Of a stretch of 64,000 bases of DNA, positions 16,903-26,288 are shown in pieces. The stretch lies in contig OY759361.1 in the NCBI GenBank assembly GCA_963662355.1, positions 372,001 through 436,000 on the forward strand, in the 5' to 3' direction. Position 1 is the stretch's first letter, and each line of letters starts with the position of its first letter. A model generated the notes under the pieces. It searched no databases. It saw only the letters and a list, made by a program, of their open reading frames with translations, and was not told where the DNA came from. The stretch comes from WTFY01 sp026713925. Its GTDB lineage: Bacteria > Pseudomonadota > Gammaproteobacteria > UBA4575. A program made the translations under genes and the position numbers.

Positions 16903-17948
16903 GCGATGGCAAGAGAACCGTCCTCGTAACCGGAGGCTGCGGGTTCATCGGCGCAGCCATTGTCAATGAGCTGGCAGATATCGGGCATGATGTCATTGCG
17001 GTAGACTGGAATACCGAGCCGTTTCGCGACGATGTTGCATTCATCCATGCGGACATTGCGGATCGGCGCAGACTCGTCGAGATCAGCCAGGGTGTCAACA
17101 CGGTCATACACAGTGCTTCCGTGGTGCACACCAAGCAGACCAACCGTAAAACCGTGTGGCGAGCCAACTACGGGGGTACGCTGGAAGTTATCGAGGCATG
17201 CCGACAAAACGCCATCCCCGCTCTGTTGCATATCAGCTCGGCGAGTGTGGTCTACGAGGGCAGGGATATCGAGAATGGCGATGAGAGCCTGCCTTACTCC
17301 AGCAGGTCGCTCGCACCCTATGTGGACAGCAAGGTTGCAGCGGAAAAGGCGGTGCTGCAGTTCGGTTTTGAATCCCGGTCCCGTGTTTGTGTGCTGCGGC
17401 CTCACATTGTGTTCGGACCGAATGACAACCGGTTTATCCCCAACATAATCGAGCGGGCAGAATCCGGGGCACTGCGACGGCGAGTCGATAACCGACAGTC
17501 CTTGTCCGACTTTACGTACATTGACAATTTCTCGGAGGCGGTGAAAACGGTAGAATACCGGCTGAGCAAGGATGACGAGTTGAACGGGCAATGCTATTTC
17601 ATCACGAATGGTGAACCGCTGCCCTTCTATGATTTCGTGAAGGCATTTCTTGCCGAGATGGGCTATCCCCCGATCCGCACGACGATCCCAGCATGGCTCG
17701 CATTTGCCAGCGCATCGTTGTTCGAGTTCTGGGAATGGATCAGGATGCAGGAATTGCGCCCTGAAGACGGTATCTCCCGCTTCGCGGTTCGATACCTTAC
17801 GACCCACCACTATTTCAGCAATGAAAAGGCGGAGCGGGATTTCAATTATGATCCCAGGATCACCGTGGCAGAGGGGATCAAACGCACCGCCGCCAGCCTG
17901 CGAGGCGGCAACACGAAAAAGATCGGCGTGGCGTTTCCGGTATTCTGA
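16899..17948 (+). CDS. NAD-dependent epimerase/3-beta-HSD-like SDR
   Basis: A 349-residue extended short-chain dehydrogenase. The nucleotide-binding motif TGGCGFIG lies near residue 11, the active-site YVDSK near 146, and a RPHIVFGP block follows. The C-terminal half resembles 3-beta-hydroxysteroid dehydrogenase/isomerase and NAD-dependent sugar epimerases, and a hydrophobic stretch (WLAFASASLFEFW) hints at membrane contact. I chose the GTG at 16899 because it overlaps the upstream stop and places the Rossmann motif correctly. Pairing with a sterol-desaturase-like oxygenase suggests oxidation of a lipid or isoprenoid alcohol; that is inference. Confidence 0.82.
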   Translation: MSDGKRTVLVTGGCGFIGAAIVNELADIGHDVIAVDWNTEPFRDDVAFIHADIADRRRLVEISQGVNTVIHSASVVHTKQTNRKTVWRANYGGTLEVIEACRQNAIPALLHISSASVVYEGRDIENGDESLPYSSRSLAPYVDSKVAAEKAVLQFGFESRSRVCVLRPHIVFGPNDNRFIPNIIERAESGALRRRVDNRQSLSDFTYIDNFSEAVKTVEYRLSKDDELNGQCYFITNGEPLPFYDFVKAFLAEMGYPPIRTTIPAWLAFASASLFEFWEWIRMQELRPEDGISRFAVRYLTTHHYFSNEKAERDFNYDPRITVAEGIKRTAASLRGGNTKKIGVAFPVF

Positions 17949-18261
17949 ATCGCGTCAGGTATTTGCCCAGTTTTGCAGAAGGGTACAAAGAAATCACACG
18001 TTTGCTCAAAAGATCAGGATTCTCGAAAAGGAGACGGGAAGATTTGTATTGATCAAAAATCAGAATAAGGGGACAAAAATAGAAAATAATTTGCTCAAAA
18101 ACATGCACTTGAACAAATTCAGTCCGTCAAGCCAACTACCTTTCTAACCCATGAAATCCCATAATGGCACACCTCCCGGCCTTGCCACTGCATCAGGGCA
18201 CGTACTGCGCCAGCCAGCATGTTTTACCAAGTGTTGCTGCAGCCCCTTGAAGTGGCGGCTG
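17949..18261. other. gap between convergent genes
   Basis: About 310 bases between the SDR gene and the glycosylase gene. It holds an AT-rich patch near 18040-18110. No gene, RNA or clear terminator hairpin was recognised. Confidence 0.5.
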
Positions 18262-18867
18262 TCAACGGGGTGGACAGTGTCCGTATAACGCGATACGGAT
18301 CTTCTGGCGTAATTTCGGAATGATTTTCGATTCAAACCAGCTGTTCCTCTTCAGCCACCTGATATTCCTTGGCGAAGGGTGAGGAAGCGGAAAATTCCTG
18401 GGCCCATACTTTTCCCACTGACGTACCGTTTCTGCAAGCGTGGAACCAGGGTTTGCCAGGTAGTGCGTATGCGCATAGTGCCCGATGAGCAACACAAGCT
18501 GAAGTTCAGGCAACAGACTCAGTAGCTTCCGGTGCCATAATTCTGCGCATTCCTTTCGCGGCGGCAGATCTCCCGAAGGACCCTTGCCCGGATAGCAAAA
18601 TCCCATCGGGATGATTGCAATCTTTTGTTCATCGTAAAATTCGCCTTCATCCAGATCCATCCATTCCCGTAACCGCTTGCCACTTGCATCATTCCAGGGA
18701 ATACCGGTTTCGTGCACCTTGATGCCAGGGGCCTGACCCACCACCAGTATCCGTGCATCGTGCCCCGCCCGTAAGACTGGATTGGCTCCGAATGGCAACT
18801 CATGCTCACAGACACGGCACGCCCGGACTTCAGCTAACAACCGGTCCAGCTTTTCAATCATCGACAT
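18262..18867 (-). CDS. uracil-DNA glycosylase family protein
   Basis: A 201-residue protein of the UDG superfamily. Motif A reads VVGQAPGIKVHETGIPWND (about 41-59) and motif B is HPSPRN. A leading CRVC pair is present, but the four-cysteine Fe-S set of family 4 enzymes is not evident. Members remove uracil or related deaminated bases in base-excision repair; the exact substrate is not shown by the sequence. It lies 16 bases after the next minus-strand gene and is probably co-transcribed with it. Confidence 0.85.
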   Translation of the reverse strand: MSMIEKLDRLLAEVRACRVCEHELPFGANPVLRAGHDARILVVGQAPGIKVHETGIPWNDASGKRLREWMDLDEGEFYDEQKIAIIPMGFCYPGKGPSGDLPPRKECAELWHRKLLSLLPELQLVLLIGHYAHTHYLANPGSTLAETVRQWEKYGPRNFPLPHPSPRNIRWLKRNSWFESKIIPKLRQKIRIALYGHCPPR

Positions 18868-18882
18868 TGATATACGATGCGT

Positions 18883-19344
18883 CTATTTTTTTATCCGGGA
18901 TTTATGGCGACGGTTACGTATCTGATAGGCTGTGATTCCCTGCATGAGCTGTGAATACGGGAACCTGTCCATACCATTGAACTGACGTTCTGCCCTGTCG
19001 ATAAGTGAGGCGATGTCCTGGACAGTTTGCAAAGGATGTTTCTCAACATGCTCTTGCAAACCCAACATGCCTCCATTTTGAATCTTAATCTCTTCAGTAT
19101 GTGCCAGTATCTGGCTCGCTTCCATACGCTGCAATGCAAACTTCGCCTTTTTCCGAAATTCTGTGAGCAAACGGTCACAGCGCTGCAGCTTGTTTACGGA
19201 AGTGCATGCCACGCCCTCCCGGTCTGCCAGGTTAAAGCGTTGCGCCATACTACAATTGCAAATGCGTGAGTTCAGTGCTTTTTCAAACACGCACCGGTGC
19301 GGATTGATGGAATGGTACGTGGTTTTATACTGGTGCTCATCCAT
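18883..19344 (-). CDS. conserved-looking Cys-containing protein of unknown function
   Basis: A soluble protein of 153 residues. Its N-terminus carries HRCVFEKALNSRICNCSMAQ and a further Cys in REGVACTS. These four cysteines in a basic context could bind a metal or Fe-S cluster. The C-terminal half is helical and basic, ending RNRRHKSRIKK, which fits nucleic-acid contact. It precedes the UDG-family gene by 16 bases on the same strand, which would suit a DNA-repair or nucleotide role. I do not recognise the family. Confidence 0.65.
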   Translation of the reverse strand: MDEHQYKTTYHSINPHRCVFEKALNSRICNCSMAQRFNLADREGVACTSVNKLQRCDRLLTEFRKKAKFALQRMEASQILAHTEEIKIQNGGMLGLQEHVEKHPLQTVQDIASLIDRAERQFNGMDRFPYSQLMQGITAYQIRNRRHKSRIKK

Positions 19345-19790
19345 GTCATGAACATTCTTGGACGTCTATGGTACCGGCAGATGGTTTATATTTACACAAC
19401 CTTGGAAAAGTAATTGACCCGAACCATGGCATTGTGATGTAAGGACACCTGTATGGACCGCGACACAGGCCTTGCCGGGCTGGGTCTGGAAGCTGGACCG
19501 GAATTCACCCGATCAAAACGGGGGATCGACGCCCCACTCCTCATGCATCCGAATGTAGAGTACATGTTCTCGCACTCGATTCTGGTCATACTGGATAAAC
19601 ATTGAAGGGCAAAAGAACTGGCGGAAAGACTCGAGGAGTCCAACAGATCGCCCCTCGAACCTGGAAGAAAGAGCTATCTGTCAGGTGGCCCGGCTTCGAT
19701 CGCAAGGAACAGTGAGGAATACCATGGAGAGAAACTTGTTATGGAAATCAGGTGGCAAACAAACACATCTGCCAGAAATCCCTGAAGGCA
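19345..19790. other. gap with one small broken frame
   Basis: About 445 bases. On the plus strand a frame begins with ATG at 19453 (MDRDTGLAGLGLEAGPEF) and meets a TGA at 19603. In the same frame it continues open as KELAERLEESNRSPLEPGRK until about 19780. This could be a gene broken by one stop, but no family is recognised. Nothing else is supportable. Confidence 0.35.
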
Positions 19791-20030
19791 CTACTTTTCC
19801 CATTCTCTCAATATCGGTGCATGACGTGGCTCACGCAGTCTCTGCTCGGCCTCGAGTTCATCATTTGCAAACACCATCTTGATCGCAACCCTGCTGTCAT
19901 GGCCGAGTTCAGCACGTCGTTCCCGAATGAAACTTTTGGCCTGCCTGAACTCATCATACTTGTCAATGCATTCAAGGGCCTTGATGGCCCCGGTAGACCC
20001 GGATGTGATTTTATAGATAAAGTAAGGCAT
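19791..20030 (-). CDS. small conserved hypothetical protein
   Basis: A soluble protein of 79 residues beginning MPYFIYKI and ending in an acidic/basic helix (DELEAEQRLREPRHAPI and a final EWEK). The beta-strand start followed by FRQAKSFIRERRAEL suggests a compact alpha/beta fold. The sequence has the look of a small protein that recurs in gammaproteobacteria, but I can give it no function. It is divergent from the Rieske ferredoxin gene, with 55 bases between starts. Confidence 0.6.
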   Translation of the reverse strand: MPYFIYKITSGSTGAIKALECIDKYDEFRQAKSFIRERRAELGHDSRVAIKMVFANDELEAEQRLREPRHAPILREWEK

Positions 20031-20085
20031 GATTGGCGTTCATTATACGCATTGAGTGTAGCAGCATTCCCAAGTCCCGAATTTC

Positions 20086-20415
20086 ATGGGTTCACAGGAA
20101 AAATTTTTCGATGTAGCTTCGCTTGCCCAGCTCTTACCAGGGAATACCCTGAAAGTGACGATGGCCCATGGCGACATTCTACTTGCCAATGTCAACGGCA
20201 AAATATATGCCGTTGATGATATGTGCACGCATGAAGATTCCTCGCTCTCACTTGGCTGCCTGAAGGGCGAACTGGTCAGCTGCACGTTACACGGGAGTCG
20301 CTTTAACGTGCGCAGCGGTCAGCCGATGGAGGAACCCGCAACAGAAGCCTTGCGCCGTTATCCGGTTCGAATTACAAATGGCCGTATCAAAGTATGCCTG
20401 GATAGCATCCAATGA
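20086..20415 (+). CDS. Rieske-type ferredoxin
   Basis: A 109-residue Rieske [2Fe-2S] protein. Ligand motifs CTHEDSSLS (first Cys-x-His, about 48-50) and CTLHGSRF (second Cys-x2-His) flank a spacer of the length seen in bacterial dioxygenase ferredoxins. It has no membrane anchor, so it is cytosolic and passes electrons to an oxygenase. The ferredoxin reductase gene 70 bases downstream is the likely electron source. The terminal oxygenase is not adjacent; the diiron hydroxylases at 12431-16902 are possible but unproven clients. Confidence 0.9.
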   Translation: MGSQEKFFDVASLAQLLPGNTLKVTMAHGDILLANVNGKIYAVDDMCTHEDSSLSLGCLKGELVSCTLHGSRFNVRSGQPMEEPATEALRRYPVRITNGRIKVCLDSIQ

Positions 20416-20485
20416 CTCACAAGTTGATTTTTACAGATTGCACCCCTATGTTAAGTGTACACAGGGACCACACCAAGAAAATTGA

Positions 20486-21229
20486 ATGAGCAACTGGACC
20501 GAGGGAAAAGTCGTCAGGAACAGACACTGGACGGATGTGCTTTATTCACTGCATATTGAAGCGGACATCGATCCATTCATTGCGGGGCAGTATGGCCGCC
20601 TTGGCTTGAGCATCGATGACCAGATTGTGGGGCGCCCCTATTCCTTCGTGAATGCCCCGCATGAAAACATCTTTGAGTTTTATTCCGTCACGGTTGAAAA
20701 TGGGCCCTTGTCGCCCAGGCTGCGTACCTTGCGCGCATCCGATTCAGTCTGGATCGACAAACGCGTGAACGGTTTTTTTACCCTGAATGAAGTGCCCGAT
20801 GGAAGGGATATGTGGATGTTTGCAACCGGTACTGCTCTGGGACCCTTTCTGTCCATACTGAAATCGGATGAAGTGTGGCAGCGGTTTGAAAACATCGTGC
20901 TGGTGCATGCGGTACGCTTTGCCAGGGAGCTTACCTATCAGGATACCATTCGCACGTTCAAGGACACCCATCCGGGGCGGTTCCAGATGATTCCTTTTGT
21001 AAGCCGGGAGAACACCGACTTTGCCTTGCCGGGGCGTATCCCTGCCACCATCCAGAGCGGCAGGCTCGAAGAGAAGGCAGGTATTGAATTTGACCCGGTT
21101 TATTCACAGACGATGCTGTGCGGAAATCCGGATATGCTTCTCGATACCCGCGATGCGCTGAAAGCAAAGGGACTAAGGAAAAACTTGCGGCGCAGCCCTG
21201 GCCAGATTACCACTGAAAGCTACTGGTAA
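20486..21229 (+). CDS. fpr: ferredoxin-NADP+ reductase
   Basis: A 247-residue FNR-family flavoprotein. The FAD-binding motif is GRPYSFVNAP (about 53-62), the phosphate-loop part is ATGTALGPFLS (about 113-123), and the NADP-side motif is MLCGNPDML. It ends in an aromatic pair, YW, as Fpr-type enzymes do to stack on FAD. It moves electrons between NADPH and ferredoxin/flavodoxin and supports redox balance. Its neighbour upstream is a Rieske ferredoxin. It converges on the pteridine reductase gene, with only 9 bases between the stops. Confidence 0.9.
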   Translation: MSNWTEGKVVRNRHWTDVLYSLHIEADIDPFIAGQYGRLGLSIDDQIVGRPYSFVNAPHENIFEFYSVTVENGPLSPRLRTLRASDSVWIDKRVNGFFTLNEVPDGRDMWMFATGTALGPFLSILKSDEVWQRFENIVLVHAVRFARELTYQDTIRTFKDTHPGRFQMIPFVSRENTDFALPGRIPATIQSGRLEEKAGIEFDPVYSQTMLCGNPDMLLDTRDALKAKGLRKNLRRSPGQITTESYW

Positions 21230-21238
21230 CCCGGTAGT

Positions 21239-21976
21239 TCAATTGCTCAATGTTCGCCCGCCGTCCACCGCGATGATCTGCCCGGTGACGTACTCAGCAT
21301 GATTGATTAAATACAGGGCGGCATCTGCGATGTCCCGAGGCTTGCCTTCCCGCTTCAGGGCCGTACGCGAAATGATCTCCTGGTGCAGGGCTTCGTAATG
21401 CTCAGCTTCCGGCCACATGATGGCACCAGGAGCAATGCCGTTTACACGCACTCCGGGTGCCAGTTCCCGTGCCATGGACCGGGTCAGCATTGCCAGCCCC
21501 GCCTTGGATATGGAGTACACCGGATAACCCTTCAGTGGACGGCCTGCATGGATATCTACGATATTGATGATGCAGCCCTTTGAGGATTCCAGGTAGGGTG
21601 CAACGGCCTGGGTAAGGTATAGCGGCGCCTTGAGATTGATCCCGACAAGCTTTTCCCATATGTCTTCGTTGATTTCACTGATGTCCGTCGGGAAAAAGGA
21701 TGATGCATTGTTAATCAGCACATCCAGGCGATCGAAGAATGTGGCGGCCTGTGCAGCCAGCGCTGGTATCTTCGCATACTCCATCAGGTCTCCCTGCAGG
21801 AGTACTACCGAACCGGTGCGCTGTGCATTGAGTTCGCCGGCCAGTGACAAGGCGTCATCTTGTGAATTGCGGTAATGCAGGATGACACGCATGCCGGACC
21901 GATGCAGGTGGCGCACCAGTTCTGCCCCGATGCGCCGTGCACCACCTGTTATCATGACCACCTTGGAATTTTCCAT
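21239..21976 (-). CDS. pteridine reductase (SDR family)
   Basis: A 245-residue short-chain dehydrogenase. The cofactor motif TGGARRIG (about 10-17) has the double Arg typical of NADPH-dependent pteridine reductases. NNASSFFP follows, and the catalytic YSISK is near 155. The tail GQIIAVDGGRTLSN matches PTR1/FolM-type enzymes. It reduces dihydrobiopterin or dihydrofolate in the cytosol. The folate genes folK and folB lie 40 kb away, so there is no operon link. General SDR oxidoreductase is the alternative. Confidence 0.85.
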   Translation of the reverse strand: MENSKVVMITGGARRIGAELVRHLHRSGMRVILHYRNSQDDALSLAGELNAQRTGSVVLLQGDLMEYAKIPALAAQAATFFDRLDVLINNASSFFPTDISEINEDIWEKLVGINLKAPLYLTQAVAPYLESSKGCIINIVDIHAGRPLKGYPVYSISKAGLAMLTRSMARELAPGVRVNGIAPGAIMWPEAEHYEALHQEIISRTALKREGKPRDIADAALYLINHAEYVTGQIIAVDGGRTLSN

Positions 21977-22036
21977 AACGCTTCTTGCTGAAATTGTTTA
22001 ACCACCAGACTCTAACACCTCACTGCGACATACTGA

Positions 22037-23212
22037 ATGACCCGTTCGACTTTCTTTGAACTGCCCGCCTCACTGCAGCTACGTACGGAAACATGCAGGG
22101 AGCGCATCGGGCAGGAAATCCGTTCACAGGGAGGCAGTATCGGCTTTGACCGGTACATGCAACTGGTACTCCATGACCGTCGTGTCGGGTATTACCACAG
22201 CGAGCTTCCAGTGATCGGGAAGCACGGGGATTTTGTTACGGTCCCCGAGACCTCGGCACACCTTGCATACTGCCTGGCTCATGCCTGTGCAGGATTGATA
22301 CGGGAAGATCCCGGGCGCTGCATTCTGGAGATCGGTGCCGGCAGCGGACAGCTGGCCCTCGATATGATCAGGTATCTGGACGCCTGGGAACGACTCCCCC
22401 GGAAATACTACATCCATGAACCCAGCAGTGCTTTCAAAGCCGCCCAGCGGGAACTGATTGACAGGCATGCACCAGAAATCATGCCGGTGGCAGAATGGCT
22501 GCCGGAGCTGCCTGAAGACCTGGGCAGCACCATCGTTATTGCCAATGAAGTGCTGGATGCGCTGCCTGTCAAGTGCTTTGCAGTGAATGCACAGGAATAC
22601 AGGGAAAGATGTGTGACGCTATCGGAACATGGAGGGTTAGGCTGGTGCCTGCAAAACCCATCTGCTGAACTGGATGAAGCGCTGGATTGCCTGACGGCAG
22701 CACTGCATGAGCCACTTGCCGGGCCATATTGCAGCGAGATCAGCCTTGACCTGGGAAACACCCTTGCGGACTGGTCGGACTGTTGCGGACAATGCGTCAT
22801 GTTTTTAATTGATTACGGATATCCATGCAGCGAGTATTACCACCCCCAACGGAGCATGGGGACGTTGCGCAGCTATTTCAGACACCGGGTATCCGAAGAT
22901 CCGTTTACCTGCCCTGGACTGCAAGACATAACAGTGGATGTTGACTTTTCTGCATTAGCCCGGGCAGCAATCCGGTTACACATGAGTGTGCTGTCGTTTG
23001 GCTCCCAACGCAATTTCATGCTGGCCAACCGTCTGCTTGACTGGCGACCCGCCGGAAATGACCCAGCCGGACATGTCGAACAGATAGCACGACTCAAGCA
23101 ACTCACACTGGGTTCGGCCATTGGCGAGCGCTTTCAGGTCATGGTTCTTGGAAAAGGGATAGACTATGGGGCGGACCGGTTCACACTGCGCGACATGCGC
23201 GCGCGCTTATAG
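22037..23212 (+). CDS. MidA/NDUFAF7-family SAM-dependent methyltransferase
   Basis: A 391-residue protein of the DUF185 (PF02636) family. The SAM-binding motif ILEIGAGSGQLALD lies near 96-109. The family block FVTVPETS precedes it, and ANEVLDALPVKCF follows near 170. Mitochondrial relatives methylate a complex I subunit on arginine; bacterial targets are unknown. It is 14 bases upstream of uppP on the same strand. Length and motif order are normal for the family. Confidence 0.88.
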   Translation: MTRSTFFELPASLQLRTETCRERIGQEIRSQGGSIGFDRYMQLVLHDRRVGYYHSELPVIGKHGDFVTVPETSAHLAYCLAHACAGLIREDPGRCILEIGAGSGQLALDMIRYLDAWERLPRKYYIHEPSSAFKAAQRELIDRHAPEIMPVAEWLPELPEDLGSTIVIANEVLDALPVKCFAVNAQEYRERCVTLSEHGGLGWCLQNPSAELDEALDCLTAALHEPLAGPYCSEISLDLGNTLADWSDCCGQCVMFLIDYGYPCSEYYHPQRSMGTLRSYFRHRVSEDPFTCPGLQDITVDVDFSALARAAIRLHMSVLSFGSQRNFMLANRLLDWRPAGNDPAGHVEQIARLKQLTLGSAIGERFQVMVLGKGIDYGADRFTLRDMRARL

Positions 23213-23226
23213 GCAGCGCCGAACAA

Positions 23227-24018
23227 ATGGAAGTACTGCATGCATTCCTACTGGCAGTAATACAGGGAATTACTGAATTTCTGCCCATTTCGAGCTCGGC
23301 ACACCTGGTGCTGCTGCCCATTATCATGCACTGGCAGGACCAGGGACTTGTGATGGATATCGCGGCACATCTCGGCAGCCTGCTGGCGGTGCTGGTTTAT
23401 TTTCGCAATGACCTGCGCAATCTAATCGGCAGAGGATTCACATCCGCAGGTCAAGGCAGAGAAGGCAGGAGCCTCGCCTGGCTGCTTTTATGGGGCACAC
23501 TGCCCATACTGATCGTAGCAATTATTGTCCATACCCAGGTAGAACAGTACAGCCGCAATGCGATCGTGATTGCATTGGCATCCATATTTTTCGGTCTGCT
23601 GTTATGGCTTGCAGACTGGCGAGGCAGTCACACACGGGGGACCCGACAACTGACTACCATGGATGCCATACTTGTGGGCTTGGCACAGGTCTGTGCCTTG
23701 ATTCCCGGGGCTTCCCGCTCGGGCGTTACCATGACTGCCGCGATGTGGCTTGGTCTGAAACGGGTAGAAGCTGCGCGTTTTTCCTTTCTGCTTGCGATCC
23801 CGACCATCCTGGCCACCTCCTTGTACGGGGGATATCGCGTTGTGCAGGACGCTACGGCAATACGATGGAGTTTCGGACTTGGCGTTTTCGCGTGCTCGGC
23901 AGTTGTGACGCTACTGTGCATACACTGGTTTTTACAATTCGTGAACCGAATTGGAATCCTGCCATTCGCGCTATACAGGATCCTGCTGGGTGGAGTGCTG
24001 CTCGTTGCGTACTGGTAG
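23227..24018 (+). CDS. uppP: undecaprenyl-diphosphatase
   Basis: A membrane enzyme of 263 residues that recycles undecaprenyl diphosphate to the monophosphate carrier for peptidoglycan and other surface glycans. The BacA/UppP signatures are clear: AVIQGITEFLPISSSAHLVL at 11-30 with the catalytic Glu and Ser, and LIPGASRSGVTMTAA near 160 with the catalytic Arg. Around eight helices span the sequence. Overproduction of this family gives bacitracin resistance. It follows the MidA-like gene closely and converges on cca. Confidence 0.95.
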   Translation: MEVLHAFLLAVIQGITEFLPISSSAHLVLLPIIMHWQDQGLVMDIAAHLGSLLAVLVYFRNDLRNLIGRGFTSAGQGREGRSLAWLLLWGTLPILIVAIIVHTQVEQYSRNAIVIALASIFFGLLLWLADWRGSHTRGTRQLTTMDAILVGLAQVCALIPGASRSGVTMTAAMWLGLKRVEAARFSFLLAIPTILATSLYGGYRVVQDATAIRWSFGLGVFACSAVVTLLCIHWFLQFVNRIGILPFALYRILLGGVLLVAYW

Positions 24019-24036
24019 CACAGCCTCATGCAGCGG

Positions 24037-25200
24037 TCAGGGCAGGTTTTTCTCGCTTATCATTTCATCCAGCAGTTGCAGCCGGGCATGCTCCAGTCTT
24101 TTGGCAATCTCCTGCTTGCCGGTTACATCCCCGGTCCATGGACGCACATCAATGTCTTCAATCCGCCTGGATGCACGATGCAGCCATTCGGCCTGAGGAT
24201 AGTCTTTTTTGTCTTTCGCAATTTTATAGATTACCGAAAATATTTTCAGGAGGCTGGTAAAGCGTTCAGGCTTCCTTTTTCCATCGAGCCTGTGCAACAG
24301 GCCAAGCAATCCTTGCGCATCCAGTTCAAATACATCGTGACACGCATGCTGCAGCTTGGCTGTAAGCTTGAGCAGTTCCCGGCACGAGTTCGACAGGCCT
24401 GGCTGGCGGGCCAGAATCGAAACATCCTGACAGGCTGTTTCGTGGTGGTGAAAGTAAAGGCCCCCGATCAGGGCCGCAAACCTCACGCAAGGCTCATCTG
24501 CCTGCGGTGAAATGCTGTCCAGCGCTGCCAGGGCCAAGACGCGTGCAGACTCGCCTGAAAATGTATCTCCAATCCCGTCGTATACCTGTTCTGCAGCATT
24601 CAGGCAGTGCAGAACAGAAAAAAACACGCCTGGAGAATGTGTGGCCAGGGCTCGCTGTGTCTCATCCCATACACGCTCTTTAGCAACGTCCTTCAGTTCC
24701 CCGGTCCTGACCATGCCATGCAGCAGTTGCATCGTTTCTTCTGCAATACTGAATCCCTGTCTGGCAAACCTGGCCGCAAACCGCGCTACCCGCAGTATGC
24801 GAAGCGGATCCTCAGTAAATGCAGCCGAGACATGCCGTAAACGCCTGGCCTTCAAGTCCTGCCGGCCGCCATGGGGATCGATGACCTCTCCTGACCGGCT
24901 TTTTGCCATGGCATTGATAGTGAGGTCACGACGGAGCAAGTCATCCTGCAAACTCACATCCGGTGATGCATGAACTTCAAACCCGTAGTAGCCGCGACCT
25001 TTTTTTCGTTCAGTGCGGGCCAGGGCATACTCCTCACCCGTATCCGGATGCAGGAACACCGGAAAATTCTTGCCAACCTGGCGGTACCCCCGGTTCAGCA
25101 TTTCCTCGGTGCTGGAGCCGACCACGACCCAGTCTCGCTCCCTGACAGGTAACCCCAGGAGTTCATCCCGAACCGCTCCGCCAACCAGGTAAACTTCCAT
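24037..25200 (-). CDS. cca: CCA-adding tRNA nucleotidyltransferase
   Basis: A 387-residue class II nucleotidyltransferase that adds or repairs the 3' CCA of tRNAs. VGGAVRDELLGLPVRERDWV at 6-25 carries the GGxxR nucleotide-binding motif and metal-binding acidic residues. RRDLTINAMA (about 90) and RILRVARFAARFA (about 133) are the other family motifs. The C-terminal HD-like segment is shorter than in E. coli Cca, and a full HD phosphohydrolase motif is not obvious, so only the transferase function is claimed. Confidence 0.93.
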   Translation of the reverse strand: MEVYLVGGAVRDELLGLPVRERDWVVVGSSTEEMLNRGYRQVGKNFPVFLHPDTGEEYALARTERKKGRGYYGFEVHASPDVSLQDDLLRRDLTINAMAKSRSGEVIDPHGGRQDLKARRLRHVSAAFTEDPLRILRVARFAARFARQGFSIAEETMQLLHGMVRTGELKDVAKERVWDETQRALATHSPGVFFSVLHCLNAAEQVYDGIGDTFSGESARVLALAALDSISPQADEPCVRFAALIGGLYFHHHETACQDVSILARQPGLSNSCRELLKLTAKLQHACHDVFELDAQGLLGLLHRLDGKRKPERFTSLLKIFSVIYKIAKDKKDYPQAEWLHRASRRIEDIDVRPWTGDVTGKQEIAKRLEHARLQLLDEMISEKNLP

Positions 25201-25233
25201 CGTCAGATCGGGGAATTGTGATAACGTGAATAC

Positions 25234-26288
25234 ATGGTGAAAAATCGCTTCAGGGTGTTGAGTCTGGCTTTACTGATCTGCCTCTGCACAGGCTGCAGCA
25301 CGATCGGGTATTACCATCAATCGGTCAGTGGCCACTTGTCATTGATTTCCAAACGCAAACCCATAGCCGACATCGTAAACGATTCTTCACGTGACAAAAA
25401 ACTTATCGAACAATTGGTACTTGCCCAGGAGCTGCGCACGTTTGCAAGTACTCATCTCAAACTGCCTGAAAATGACAGTTACCGCAGTTACGTCCAGCTG
25501 GACCGACCCTACGTGGTGTGGAGTGTTTTTGCTGCACCCGAATTCTCAGTCGGGCTGAAAAATTGGTGCTTCCCGGTGGTTGGCTGCCTGAAGTACCGCG
25601 GGTATTTCGACAGGAACGAGGCACATGCCTATGCTGCAAAGCTGGCCGACCTTGGCCTGGACGTGTATGTATCAGGTGTACCCGCGTATTCGACCCTGGG
25701 CTGGTTTGATGATCCCTTGCTCAGCACCATGCTCAATCGAGGTGAACTCGTAACGGCCACCTATATTTTTCACGAACTGGCGCATCAGCAATTTTACCTG
25801 AAGGGTGATACCGGATTTAACGAGGCCTTTGCCACGGCTGTCGAGGAACTCGGAGTGAACCTCTGGCTGCAGCACCGGGGGCAAACGGATGCACGGCTCA
25901 GGTATGAGAACTGGCTGACCCAGAAAAAAGTATTTTCGGACCTTGTCAGGCAAACACGACAGGAATTCAGGAAACTTTATGCACGGGACCTGCCTACAGA
26001 GGCAATGCGCAGTGAAAAACGAAAAATGATTGCAGACCTCCGCAAGCGTTTCGAAGACCTGGCCCGACATAATGACCAGCTTCTCAGGTATCGGAAATGG
26101 ATGTCGGGTCACTGAACAACGCTCAGCTGGGTGCCCGCGCCTTATACCGGGACCTGACTCCTGTTTTCAAACGGCTGTTCTATGCATGCGGCCGCGATTT
26201 CACCGGTTTCTATCAGCGCGTAGAAGAAATTTCCGAGCTGTCCAAAGAAAAACGGAAACAAGTGCTTACATCACACCCGAAGTGCTAG
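25234..26288 (+). pseudogene. aminopeptidase lipoprotein, split by a frameshift
   Basis: The first frame (25234-26115) starts with a lipoprotein signal (LALLICLCTGCS). It contains the zinc-peptidase motif IFHELAHQQ with downstream NEAFATAVEELG, as in the predicted aminopeptidase family (PF10023). It stops early after RYRKWMSGH. The C-terminal family block LNNAQL, FYQRVEEI and the end continue in another frame at 26097-26288. Restoring one base in the GGG at 26106-26108 rejoins them as WMSG(S)LNN. Full length would be about 350 residues, as in relatives. It is either a recent pseudogene or an assembly indel. The C-terminal part overlaps the convergent neighbour by 4 bases. Confidence 0.8.

Noticed and set aside
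16827..17810. Long minus-strand open frame (327 codons) opposite the SDR gene
   Set aside because: It is fully antisense to a gene with clear Rossmann and YxxxK motifs, has no domain of its own and no ribosome-binding site.
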